NCBI GenBank assembly: GCA_031426435.1
Contig: JANPLH010000305.1
Span: 1-18,318, forward strand
Source of the DNA: UBA6168 sp031426435
Lineage (GTDB): Bacteria; Bacteroidota; Bacteroidia; Chitinophagales; Saprospiraceae
Length of the DNA stretch: 18,318 bases
Direction of reading: 5' to 3'
This document shows, piece after piece, positions 1-7,122 of this stretch. The notes beneath the pieces are model-generated. The model had not been told where the DNA came from and did no database searches. It saw only the letters and a list, made by a program, of their open reading frames with translations. The translations under genes and the position numbers were made by a program. Positions within the stretch are counted from its first letter, which is position 1; the number at the start of each line of letters is the position of its first letter.

Positions 1-1290
1 CAACTGGGCCAGGCTGCCTATTTGGTGCCGGGTGGAGGCCCGCAAGAGGCCCGTTGCCTCGGCAGCGCTCGATGCCCCCTTTTCACCCACCGCCACGATT
101 TGGCCGATAGTAGCTTGGTAGCGCTGCACAAGGTTTTCAAAATCGGTGGCGTCCCAGTTGGCCGACACCGGGGCGAAGCGCCGCCACAAGGCCCGCCGCT
201 CATCGGAGGAGAAGGACGGGATTTCCACCCGGAGGTCGGCTGTGCCCGGCAGCGGCGGGGCGAACTGCCCCGGCTCGCAAGTGAAAAACTGGAGGTGGAA
301 GCCCGGCACGGGCAGCCGCCAGTCTTTTTCCAACACCGAATCGCCTGACCAGGCCAGCGCACAGCCGTTGAGGAAAGCCTGCCGCTGGGCGTGCAAAAAG
401 ACCGTCGGCCAACGCTCCGTGGGTATGCGGTCGCAGTCGAGCGCCAGCAGGGGCATCCCAAGCTGCCGGGCCACGTAGGCCGCAAAGCTGCGCCGACCAC
501 TGCCGGGCGGCCCCGACACCAGCAGCCGAAGCCGCTGCCGTTGCCCGCCCTCCATCATTTTTTGAATAAAACGCACGGGCGTCGCCAGGTCCCAGTTTTC
601 GAGCGGCTCGCGCAAGGGGTGGAAATGGGCGGCTTGCCCCAGCACCTCGTCGAGGCCGTCCGAGCCGAGCAGCCAGTTGCGGAGGTGGGGGTCGCACTCG
701 AACAGCGGCGGCTCGCCCCTGCCGTTTTCACGCTCCCGCAACATGCCCCAAGCCCGCAGTGGCACTTCCGGGCCGAGCGGTAGGCTGCGCCCATGCCCGT
801 ACAGCCGCGCCGACATTTCCTCAGTGACGAAGCCCCTGCCCACATGGTCGTTCAGGTAGGCATAGACCTTACCGAGGTTCGGCTCCACCGACAGGGCCAA
901 GCAGGCTTGCAATAGGTCCGCCTCCGCCTCCGACAGCCCGAAGATTTGCCCCAACAGCCTCAGCCGCGACGCCGGGTGTTGCCGTAGCGCGGTTTCAACC
1001 TCCTCTATTTCTTGGTTCAGCGGCTGCACTTCCGGCTCAAACTCCTGCCAAGCGGCCTCCGCCTCCGGGGTATCGTGGCTGGCTAAGTAGCCGTCCACCT
1101 CGGTATGGTAGTCGTGGGTGGCGCTGCCGTTCTGCGGCACCTGCTGCCAGGCCCTGCGCATCCAAGCGATGCGCCGCCGTGCCCGTAGCCGGACGCGCAG
1201 CAGCAGCAGGGCCAGGTCGGTCTCCTGCCTTTCTGGCTGCACGGCCCCAGGGGGCGGCAGCAGGTCCGTGTATGCGTTATGTTCGGTCAT
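1..1290 (-). CDS. eCIS AAA ATPase, Afp15/Pvc15-type (N-terminal part; cut by window edge)
   Basis: An open frame of 430 codons starts at ATG 1290 and runs without a stop through base 1, so the C-terminus is missing. The first ~230 residues are helical and Arg/Glu-rich. An AAA-like domain follows with a P-loop at residues 260-268 reading GPPGSGRRS, in which the usual Lys-Thr is replaced by Arg-Arg. The Walker B region (about residues 308-318, CALAWSGDSV) is also degenerate. Afp15-type eCIS ATPases usually have about 700 residues, and the known role is particle assembly or maturation. From memory, many carry a degenerate first AAA module and a canonical second one; that second module would lie outside the window. 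The start overlaps the DUF4255 stop as ATGA (1287-1290), which indicates translational coupling. The family call rests on domain layout plus position next to DUF4255, and that pairing is typical of eCIS clusters. Confidence 0.82.
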   Translation of the reverse strand, partial: MTEHNAYTDLLPPPGAVQPERQETDLALLLLRVRLRARRRIAWMRRAWQQVPQNGSATHDYHTEVDGYLASHDTPEAEAAWQEFEPEVQPLNQEIEEVETALRQHPASRLRLLGQIFGLSEAEADLLQACLALSVEPNLGKVYAYLNDHVGRGFVTEEMSARLYGHGRSLPLGPEVPLRAWGMLRERENGRGEPPLFECDPHLRNWLLGSDGLDEVLGQAAHFHPLREPLENWDLATPVRFIQKMMEGGQRQRLRLLVSGPPGSGRRSFAAYVARQLGMPLLALDCDRIPTERWPTVFLHAQRQAFLNGCALAWSGDSVLEKDWRLPVPGFHLQFFTCEPGQFAPPLPGTADLRVEIPSFSSDERRALWRRFAPVSANWDATDFENLVQRYQATIGQIVAVGEKGASSAAEATGLLRASTRHQIGSLAQL

Positions 1291-2600
1291 GACGTCGTTA
1301 TCCATCGTGGCGCCGATTCCGCGCCGTTCACAAAAATCCGGATGGGCAAAGTTTCGCCCGCCCCGTAAGCGGCTGGCACCTGCACCTGCAACTGGCTGGG
1401 TGACGCAACCGAGAACTGCCCCGCTGCGGGCGCGCCGACCACCCTTTCGAGGCGTGTATCGGCCATATACACCTGCACGGCTTCCGTTGGCAAATCGGCA
1501 TGTTGGAAAATATAGCCGTTGACCGTGAAGTTGCGGGCGGGGGCTACAGGTGCGATGCCGTCAATTCGAGGCGTCACGGCAAATGGGCATTGGTTCGACA
1601 GGTGCTCGATTTGCACCGTGGCGCCCACCGAGTTGATGCGCTGGCGGGTCACCCGCAATTGCACCGCGTAGATGCCGGGCAGCACAGGCTCCGTGTCGGG
1701 CGAGGCGGGGGCCTGCAGCCGGGCCATTTCCCGAAGGGTAAAGCTCAACAGGTCGCCCTGGACGTCCACACCCCATGCGGGACCGACGGTGCGGGGCTCG
1801 ACCCATCGGGCGTTCAGCAGCAGCAGTTGCAGGCTGTCGCCCGAAAGCCCTGTGCCGAGGAAACTCACGAGGCTGTTCGCGGCGGGCGGGGCGGCCAGTG
1901 CGATGGGCGGCGCCTGCGCTGGCTGCAACAGGATGAAGCGGTTTTGTGCCTGAAAAACAAAGCTGATGGTGTTCTGGCTGCCCATGAGCCGCGGCGCCCC
2001 TTGCGTGAACACATGCGCTCCGAAGGACAAGACCCTGGCCACCCGGCGCTGGGTTTCCTCCGGCTCTAGCAACACGACCGAAAGCTCGTAGTAGGCCGAG
2101 AGCTTGAGGGGGGAATTGCCCGCCGTCCAATATTGCACCGCCTCGTTGTAGGGCAGCGGTTGCAGGGTGATTTTGAACAGGTTGTCGCGCCCCCGGATGG
2201 CGGCGGGCATGACCTGAAGGCCATTAACCATCGTATCCTCGTTTACCTCTGGATTATCGTGGAGGGCCTTGATGGCGATGCCCATCATCAGTTGCTCCTG
2301 CAAAGCGGCAGTGCCGTCGTCGCGGGTATCGTTGGCGGTGAGCTGGTAGTAGAGGTTCAGCCCCATCGGGGTAAAGCGCACCGGGGGGATGTCCCTTCCG
2401 GGTGGCGGCAGGTTTTTGTAGTGGTTGTTCTCGGCGACGTGGTAGAGGTAAAACCCGATGCCATCCTGGGTGACGCGGTTGGGTGGTTCGGGAAGCACAA
2501 GGGGCGCTGTCGGGGCCGTCCATGCAGCCGATACCTCGAAGGATTCCCGGATGAGGTTCACCATCGTTTGCGTCACGTCGGATAGGTTGAGTAATGCCAT
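1287..2600 (-). CDS. DUF4255/Pvc16-N domain protein, eCIS tail terminator (cap)
   Basis: A 437-residue protein. Its first ~200 residues match the DUF4255 (Pvc16_N) pattern: a start like MALLNLSDVTQTMVNLIRES, then a segment resembling 'P.RVTQDGIGFYLYHVAEN', the 'PVRFTPMGLNLYYQLTAN' strand region, and 'YNEAVQYWTAGNSPLKLSAY'. Afp16/Pvc16 proteins cap the distal end of the contractile tube and end sheath polymerisation; this is family knowledge. Afp16 is near 300 residues, so the extra ~200 C-terminal residues form an extension. It is strand-rich with Gly/Pro turns and probably makes Ig-like domains. The gene starts 3 bases after the upstream stop and overlaps the ATPase start by 4 bases, so it sits in a tightly coupled operon. 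Confidence 0.92.
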   Translation of the reverse strand: MALLNLSDVTQTMVNLIRESFEVSAAWTAPTAPLVLPEPPNRVTQDGIGFYLYHVAENNHYKNLPPPGRDIPPVRFTPMGLNLYYQLTANDTRDDGTAALQEQLMMGIAIKALHDNPEVNEDTMVNGLQVMPAAIRGRDNLFKITLQPLPYNEAVQYWTAGNSPLKLSAYYELSVVLLEPEETQRRVARVLSFGAHVFTQGAPRLMGSQNTISFVFQAQNRFILLQPAQAPPIALAAPPAANSLVSFLGTGLSGDSLQLLLLNARWVEPRTVGPAWGVDVQGDLLSFTLREMARLQAPASPDTEPVLPGIYAVQLRVTRQRINSVGATVQIEHLSNQCPFAVTPRIDGIAPVAPARNFTVNGYIFQHADLPTEAVQVYMADTRLERVVGAPAAGQFSVASPSQLQVQVPAAYGAGETLPIRIFVNGAESAPRWITTS

Positions 2601-2603
2601 ACG

Positions 2604-3503
2604 TTACAATTGTCCAAGTCCAAACCGGAGCTTCAGGCCCAAGCTGCTGCCGCTGCCCCCGGCGGCATGGCCGCCCGTTGGCCGCTGGGCCGTTGGCCTC
2701 GCTACGGTATTCACGGTTGTCACTGCCAGTGGCAGCACCTCCACTTTCATTTTCCCAATCACCAAGCCCTTTTGCTGCACGGGCTTTTGCTGCGCCTTCG
2801 GCAAATAGGCTGGCGCACGGCCCTCAGAGTCCGCAGGGCGCAGCGGTGCTGCTTGTTCTGCCTTGCCTTCTTTTTTCCCTTCAGTAAATGGGGGCCGCCC
2901 GTCCAGTTCCATGCCGTCGGCCTTTGTTTTTTTTGGGTAAACGAGCGTGGCCGGCCTTTCTTCCCCGGAATTGTTGTGCAGCAAGGGGGTGGCCGCCGCT
3001 GGCGGCTGTTGGCTGCCACGGGCGGGCCAGATGCGTTCTTTTTCCCCAAAAAGCAAACTGCCCACGGGCGGCGGTGCTGGGTTGGGCTGGTAGGTGCGAG
3101 ATGGTGTTTTTTCTGCCAAATGAAAGCTGGGCGCATCTGCCAAAGTATCGCCCGGCAAGCTGGCCGGTGCTTTCATCGCAGCGGGTTGGCCGGTGGCTGG
3201 GTCGGGCTGCGGTCGGCGGTTTTTCCCAAGTCCAAGGTCGTCCAATGTCTCCCTGCGGGTCGGCATGGTAGCTTTTGCCTCCGGTCGCTGTTGGGCAAAA
3301 TCAGGGGGAGGCATTGCCGCTGGGCCGGGGTTCGGCGTGGGAGCTGGTTGCTGTTCGGCTACCGGCATTTCGGCCACCGCATCGAAGGGGTCGCCGAATG
3401 CGCTAGCACCCCGGGCAGCAGGGTCTGGCGCCGGGGTCGCCCGAAAGCTGCCCTCGCTGGTGACCGCACTAAGCCTTGCTGCTATTTGAGAAAGATAACC
3501 CAT
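2604..3503 (-). CDS. Pro/Ala-rich disordered eCIS-associated protein
   Basis: A 299-residue protein with a short amphipathic start (MGYLSQIAARLSAV), about 220 residues rich in Pro, Ala, Gln, Glu and Lys that look intrinsically disordered, and a more ordered end (LVIGKMKVEVLPLAV, then a Gly/Ser-rich tail ending LGLKLRFGLGQL). There is no signal peptide or membrane segment. From memory, eCIS clusters often carry a Pro-rich protein of this shape, with an N-terminal 'YL..LAAR'-type helix and a C-terminal 'V.IGRIEVRA'-type motif; the 'VIGKMKVEV' segment fits that pattern loosely. The role is unknown, and a linker, scaffold or envelope-contact role would be speculation. The reading frame is kept despite low complexity, and it lies directly between two eCIS genes with only 3 bases before the next start, which supports it as real. 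Confidence 0.8.
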   Translation of the reverse strand: MGYLSQIAARLSAVTSEGSFRATPAPDPAARGASAFGDPFDAVAEMPVAEQQPAPTPNPGPAAMPPPDFAQQRPEAKATMPTRRETLDDLGLGKNRRPQPDPATGQPAAMKAPASLPGDTLADAPSFHLAEKTPSRTYQPNPAPPPVGSLLFGEKERIWPARGSQQPPAAATPLLHNNSGEERPATLVYPKKTKADGMELDGRPPFTEGKKEGKAEQAAPLRPADSEGRAPAYLPKAQQKPVQQKGLVIGKMKVEVLPLAVTTVNTVARPTAQRPTGGHAAGGSGSSLGLKLRFGLGQL

Positions 3504-3602
3504 GTTTTGAGATAATAGACATTAGATTTTAGACTTTAGACAAAAGATTAATTATCAGTGCGTTCTCTAATGTCTATGGTCTAATGTCTTATGGTCTAAA
3601 GT
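3504..3602 (-). repeat. Intergenic inverted word repeat (TCTAAnGTCT type)
   Basis: This 99-base spacer between two eCIS genes is AT-rich. It contains AGACATTAGA (3517-3526) and AGACTTTAGA (3531-3540), then their reverse complements TCTAATGTCT (3566-3575 and 3580-3589) and TCTAAAGTCT (3595-3604). The two arms can fold into an imperfect hairpin. The last copy overlaps the stop codon of the next gene. It contains no ORF. Confidence 0.75.
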
Positions 3603-4394
3603 CTAACTACTTTCAAATTCCGATTCCACCAGTTCCACATAGCTGCGGCGCAGGTGTCCGGGCAATTCAAGGATGGCAGCGTGGCCCCAATTATAGGCCC
3701 TGGCCAGTCGGTGGACCTCCCGCATCAGCCGCTTGCGGCGGCCCATGATGGCGGACAGCAGGTAGGCCTGCATGTCGAAATGAACCAACTGCTCGTTCCC
3801 ACATTCGGGGCAGCGAGCTGCAAGGTTCATGGCGAAAACGGGCGCTATCGCCCGCATGGCCTCCTGCACCGGGCCGCCCACGGTGGCGGGGTCGCCTTCC
3901 AGCAGGCAGCGCTCCAGCAGGGCCTGCTCGGCCTCATCGGGGGATAGCCCCCATACCGCCGCTTCGTCGCTGCCCGTCGGCAACCGGAACAGGGCCAGCC
4001 CCGGTAGCCGATAGACGCCCGGTTCTACCTGCTCCACCCCGTGGAGGCTGCCCTGCGATTCGTGGTGGGCCAGCAGGTCGTCGAGCGAAAAATCCAGGTC
4101 GAAGGGAGCAGCACAGGCGTTGCAGGCTAGCGTGGCCTCGACCTTTGCCCCAAAAGCATTTTTGTAAACAAGGGCCATCGCTCGGTCGCGGTCGGCGGTG
4201 GCTATGCGCAGTGCTGTCCCTGCTTCTTCGGCTGTCCCTTCTGGCATCCTGACCAACAGCCTCCCCAACAGGGCAAGGGCATCCATCGAGCCTGCTTGCC
4301 CTACCGCCAACTCGTCGTGCCCACAGATGGGGCGAAGGCACAACTGCCTTTGCTGAGGCGTGAAGCGGAGGGGAAGGAGGTGGGAGAAGGACAT
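3603..4394 (-). CDS. Putative zinc-ribbon eCIS baseplate/tail-assembly protein
   Basis: A 263-residue protein counted from ATG 4394. The frame is open further upstream to 4454, but that extension only translates the AAATTGG repeats of the spacer, so I chose the internal start (MSFSHLLPLRF). Two CxxC pairs are visible, C91-x2-C94 followed by an acidic/aromatic stretch (PFDLDFSLDDLL) and C195-x2-C198 followed by a similar one (EQLVHFDMQAYLL). They probably form one four-Cys zinc site, each half followed by a related strand-helix element. The C-terminal ~50 residues are helical and basic (MGRRKRLMREVHRLARAYNW). Contractile-tail clusters often carry a Cys-pair protein beside the tube gene, and some resemble phage T4 gp26-like baseplate proteins; I cannot confirm that match here. 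It is presumably cytoplasmic, acting in particle assembly. Confidence 0.75.
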   Translation of the reverse strand: MSFSHLLPLRFTPQQRQLCLRPICGHDELAVGQAGSMDALALLGRLLVRMPEGTAEEAGTALRIATADRDRAMALVYKNAFGAKVEATLACNACAAPFDLDFSLDDLLAHHESQGSLHGVEQVEPGVYRLPGLALFRLPTGSDEAAVWGLSPDEAEQALLERCLLEGDPATVGGPVQEAMRAIAPVFAMNLAARCPECGNEQLVHFDMQAYLLSAIMGRRKRLMREVHRLARAYNWGHAAILELPGHLRRSYVELVESEFESS

Positions 4395-4478
4395 GGAAAT
4401 TGGTAGAAATTGGGAAATTGGAAATTGGGAAATTGGAGGGCTGGAAATTTCCAATTTCTCAATTTCCCAATTTCCTTT
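4395..4478 (-). repeat. Intergenic palindromic AAATTGG repeat
   Basis: Nearly the whole 84-base spacer between the tube stop and the next start consists of GAAATTGG-type words. About five copies read GAAATTGG on the plus strand in the left half (4396-4437), and CCAATTT/CAATTTCCC words (reverse complement) fill the right half (4443-4475). The halves pair to form a long imperfect hairpin in the transcript. The repeats keep the downstream reading frame open by chance, which creates a false N-terminal extension. Confidence 0.8.
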
Positions 4479-4988
4479 TTAAGACTGGTTCGGTTCGGGC
4501 ACTTCGAGGTCGCGCTCCCAGCCCTCGTTTTGCAGCACCATCGTCTCGAAGAGGATGGCGTTGCCATTGGCGTCCAGCTCGCCCATGGCGGTGTACTCGC
4601 TGGGCCAACTGCGATAGACCTTGTAGGTTTTTGCCACCGTGCCCTGCTCGTTGAGCAATTCGATGAGGAGGTCCTTGCGGAACTCCTTGAGGGTGATGGC
4701 CGCGTCGCCGCCGGAGGTGTCCCAGACCTTTTTGGCCCAGTTCTCGAACTCGGGGTCGTGGGTGACGCCCCTTTCGAGGGTGATGGCCTCGAACTTCCAG
4801 GTGCTCGGCGTCTTGCGCACGGTGCTTGGGTCGCCGCCCTCGCGATGCTCGACCGGCTCGGTGCTCTGCTTGAGGGCTGAGATTTTGCTGACACCCGCCA
4901 CCACCTTGCCGTCCCAACGGATGCGGAACTTGAAGTTCTTGAAGGGGTCGAAGCGGTAGGAGTTGACGGTGAAAAAGGTATTTGCCAT
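4479..4988 (-). CDS. eCIS inner tube protein (T4 gp19 family)
   Basis: A 169-residue protein with the standard gp19-like/Afp1-Afp5 tube sequence: MANTFFTVNSYRFDPFKNFKF, then RIRWDGKVVAGVSKISALKQ, HREGG near residues 49-53, ITLERGVTHDPEFENWAKKV, and a C-terminal LFETMVLQNEGWERD strand region. Known eCIS tube subunits are about 145-170 residues and stack as hexameric rings forming the rigid spike-bearing tube inside the sheath. It lies directly downstream of the sheath gene, as in most contractile systems. A 96-base spacer separates the two and contains a perfect 27-bp inverted repeat. Only one tube gene is present here, while Afp and PVC encode two or more; another may lie outside the window. 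Confidence 0.96.
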   Translation of the reverse strand: MANTFFTVNSYRFDPFKNFKFRIRWDGKVVAGVSKISALKQSTEPVEHREGGDPSTVRKTPSTWKFEAITLERGVTHDPEFENWAKKVWDTSGGDAAITLKEFRKDLLIELLNEQGTVAKTYKVYRSWPSEYTAMGELDANGNAILFETMVLQNEGWERDLEVPEPNQS

Positions 4989-5084
4989 GATGGAAGGTTG
5001 ATAGCGGCTGATAGCGGTTGATAAAAGTTGATAAGGGTTTCATCAACCGCTATCAGCCGCTATCAACCGTTATCAACTTTACTG
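4989..5084 (-). repeat. Sheath-tube spacer with perfect 27-bp inverted repeat
   Basis: Bases 4996-5022 and 5042-5068 are exact reverse complements (27 of 27) around a 19-base loop. Each arm is itself a direct repeat with a 10-base period (GGTTGATAGC, GGCTGATAGC, GGTTGAT). Further diverged copies (AGTTGATAAG) fill the loop and the right flank. In the leftward transcript this is a very stable stem-loop between the sheath stop and the tube start. It has no U-tract of the classic terminator kind directly after the stem. Confidence 0.9.
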
Positions 5085-6641
5085 TTAGACCTGAATTTGA
5101 CCAGTCATTTGTTGCAGGTAGAGAATCACGAACTCGGCGGGCTTGAGCGGTGCGAAGCCGACCCATACGTTGACGATGCCGAGGTTGATGTCGTTCTGGG
5201 TAGTGGTCTCGTTGTCGCACTTGACGAAGTAGGCTTCTTGCTTCGTCTTGCCCTGGAAGGCGCCCTGCCGGAACAGGTTGTGCATGAAGGCACCGACGTT
5301 GAGGCGTATCTGCGCCCATAGCGGCTCGTCGTTTGGCTCGAACACGACCCATTTCAGGCCACGGTAAAGGCTCTCCTCGATGAACAGGGCGGTGCGGCGT
5401 ACGGGGATGTACTTCCACTCGCTGCTAAAGTCGTCATCGCCGTCCATGGTGCGGGCGCCCCAGTTGACGATGCCGTTGGGGAAAATGCGGATGGTGTTGA
5501 CGCCCTGCGGGTTGATAAAGCCGTTTTCACCGTCCGACAGACGGTATTCCAGCCCCGACACGCCCCGTAGGTTGGCCTCGGTGCCAGCGGGCGCTTTCCA
5601 GACGCCGCGGGTCGCATCAATCCTCGCCATGAGGCCAGCGATGGCACCACTCGGCCCAACATGCAGGTCTTGGCCGTTCTCGCGGACTGTGAGGCGGGGA
5701 AAGAAGACAGCGCTGTGGTCGTTGACGAGGCCAGTGCGCAGAGAACTGACGCCATTGGTAACATGCCCTGCCTCTGCGGCTGAGGTCCATGCCGTCAGAG
5801 GGTCCATGAGCAGGAAGGCGCGGCGGTTGCGGCAATAGGTGCTGGCATCGGACCATAAATCCTCTTGTGGCAGGCCAGCGGTGTCCGCGTCGGCGGGCAA
5901 TATCATCAGGTTGAAAATATCAATTTCGCTGTCTATGACATTGTTGTAGATAAGGGTGTAGTCGGTGTCGGCGGGCGTCCCGCTGTCGGCGCCCCCAACT
6001 AAGGGTTCCGGCACGGTAGGAGGGCCGGGCGGCGTGATGTCCGGGCGGTTGGTGTTTGGAAGCGCTGGGGCTACAACTGGCGTTGTCGCCAAGACTGCCC
6101 ATTTGTAGTTCACGTAGGTTGGCGCAAAACGAGGATGTAGGGGGTCCATGCTCAATCCAGTAAAGACCTGAATATCGGTTTCCACGTTAACCCCAAATTT
6201 GTTTGGCACCAAGCGGTATAGTCTTAGGTCGAACAGTGCTGCGGCAGGGTGGGTGATCTCTGCCCGGATGGAATCCCCAAGTTCCCCAGGGAATCTTCCC
6301 GATATGTCGAGTGTGGCCAAAGCACCTGCGTCATTTAGTGTAACGGATGATGTGGTTGCCGGCGAAGCCGCTGCATCTACCCGTATTACATAGCACTGCG
6401 TACCGCCGTTGAGGAAGAAAAGCCGCACGGCATGGGCCATTTCCCCCAACGAGGTATCGGAGGTGAAACTGCGGTCAAAGTCGGTATAGTTGAGGCAAAG
6501 GACCGGCTCGTCCACGGGCCCCCAACTGGTGCGCCCGATGAACACGGCGACGGAAGTGCTCACGCCCGCTATCGTCCGTACCCCGCTGGGCACTTCCTGC
6601 ACATAAACGCCCGGATAAGAAACTGGTGGTTGTACTGGCAT
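5085..6641 (-). CDS. eCIS tail sheath protein
   Basis: A 518-residue protein. The N-terminus is diagnostic for contractile sheath proteins (PVSYPGVYVQEVPSGVRTIA, then STSVAVFIGRTSWGPVDEPV), and so is the C-terminal domain (LNVGAFMHNLFRQGAFQG, a KTKQEAYFVKCDNETTTQ segment, and NVWVGFAPLKPAEFVILYL). The variable, surface-exposed middle domain lies roughly at residues 90-230 and includes a Pro/Gly-rich linker (ITPPGPPTVPEPLVGG). Sheath subunits polymerise around the tube and contract to drive it into a target. Its length is usual for Afp2-4/Pvc2-4. Only one sheath gene is seen, where Afp and PVC have three. It is probably cotranscribed with the small gene 38 bases upstream. Confidence 0.97.
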   Translation of the reverse strand: MPVQPPVSYPGVYVQEVPSGVRTIAGVSTSVAVFIGRTSWGPVDEPVLCLNYTDFDRSFTSDTSLGEMAHAVRLFFLNGGTQCYVIRVDAAASPATTSSVTLNDAGALATLDISGRFPGELGDSIRAEITHPAAALFDLRLYRLVPNKFGVNVETDIQVFTGLSMDPLHPRFAPTYVNYKWAVLATTPVVAPALPNTNRPDITPPGPPTVPEPLVGGADSGTPADTDYTLIYNNVIDSEIDIFNLMILPADADTAGLPQEDLWSDASTYCRNRRAFLLMDPLTAWTSAAEAGHVTNGVSSLRTGLVNDHSAVFFPRLTVRENGQDLHVGPSGAIAGLMARIDATRGVWKAPAGTEANLRGVSGLEYRLSDGENGFINPQGVNTIRIFPNGIVNWGARTMDGDDDFSSEWKYIPVRRTALFIEESLYRGLKWVVFEPNDEPLWAQIRLNVGAFMHNLFRQGAFQGKTKQEAYFVKCDNETTTQNDINLGIVNVWVGFAPLKPAEFVILYLQQMTGQIQV

Positions 6642-6679
6642 GGTGATGATGTTTTATTTTAAGGTATTATGGGAAAAAA

Positions 6680-7015
6680 TCACAATTTTAGAAATGCATC
6701 CTTGAAGTCTCCATCCTCCACCAAATGCTCCACTACCCTTTTAATGGCAGGCAATCCGCTGTCTTTGACCAGCACCAGATTTTTCATCCAGAAATAACTA
6801 CCCTGCAAAAAATCGCCTTCCTTCAGATGTTGTTGGTGCATTTTCTCCAAATAATCAAAGCTTAGAAAGGACGCATAATATTTTTCGCCACCAGATAATA
6901 CCACCACGACTCCTGTTTCCCCCTCATCTGTTACACAGATTTCATCCTTCTCTTTTGCCCCCGTGGAAAGATAAATTTTGTCAATCGTCAAATTCATTGG
7001 ATTGTTATTTCGCAC
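6680..7015 (-). CDS. Unrecognised 111-residue protein upstream of the sheath gene
   Basis: I do not recognise this protein. It is mixed alpha/beta and acidic, and it has no signal peptide, membrane segment or Cys. The N-terminal half is strand-like (ICVTDEGETGVVVVLSGGEK), and the C-terminal half is helical (LPAIKRVVEHLVEDGDFKDAFLKL). The start could be M1 or M7 (MNLTIDKIYL). It lies between the LytTR regulator (107 bases upstream) and the sheath gene (38 bases downstream), all on the minus strand, so cotranscription with the injection-system genes is likely. Its base composition is more AT-rich than the structural genes. A regulatory or chaperone role is possible, but nothing in the sequence shows it. 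Confidence 0.7.
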   Translation of the reverse strand: MRNNNPMNLTIDKIYLSTGAKEKDEICVTDEGETGVVVVLSGGEKYYASFLSFDYLEKMHQQHLKEGDFLQGSYFWMKNLVLVKDSGLPAIKRVVEHLVEDGDFKDAFLKL

Positions 7016-7122
7016 TTTCGGCGGCTCTAAATTACTTCACCTCTTCAGTGTTGCAACCCATCATCTGACGAGCGTTAGCAATTCGGGAACAAAAACTATG
7101 GGTTCAGGAACAAACGGGAATT

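Noticed and set aside
1118..2585. Several plus-strand frames opposite the ATPase and DUF4255 genes
   Set aside because: They are GC-driven antisense shadows with low-complexity Arg/His/Gly content.
2610..3515. A 301-codon plus-strand open frame opposite the disordered eCIS protein
   Set aside because: It is an antisense shadow with erratic Cys/Trp/Arg-rich composition. The minus-strand frame fits the operon spacing.
6642..7122. Possible promoter for the eCIS operon (TAGTTTTTG near 7093-7101 on the minus strand)
   Set aside because: The spacing within the element is one base off the TAnnTTTG consensus, and no TTG/TTTG lies at the right distance.
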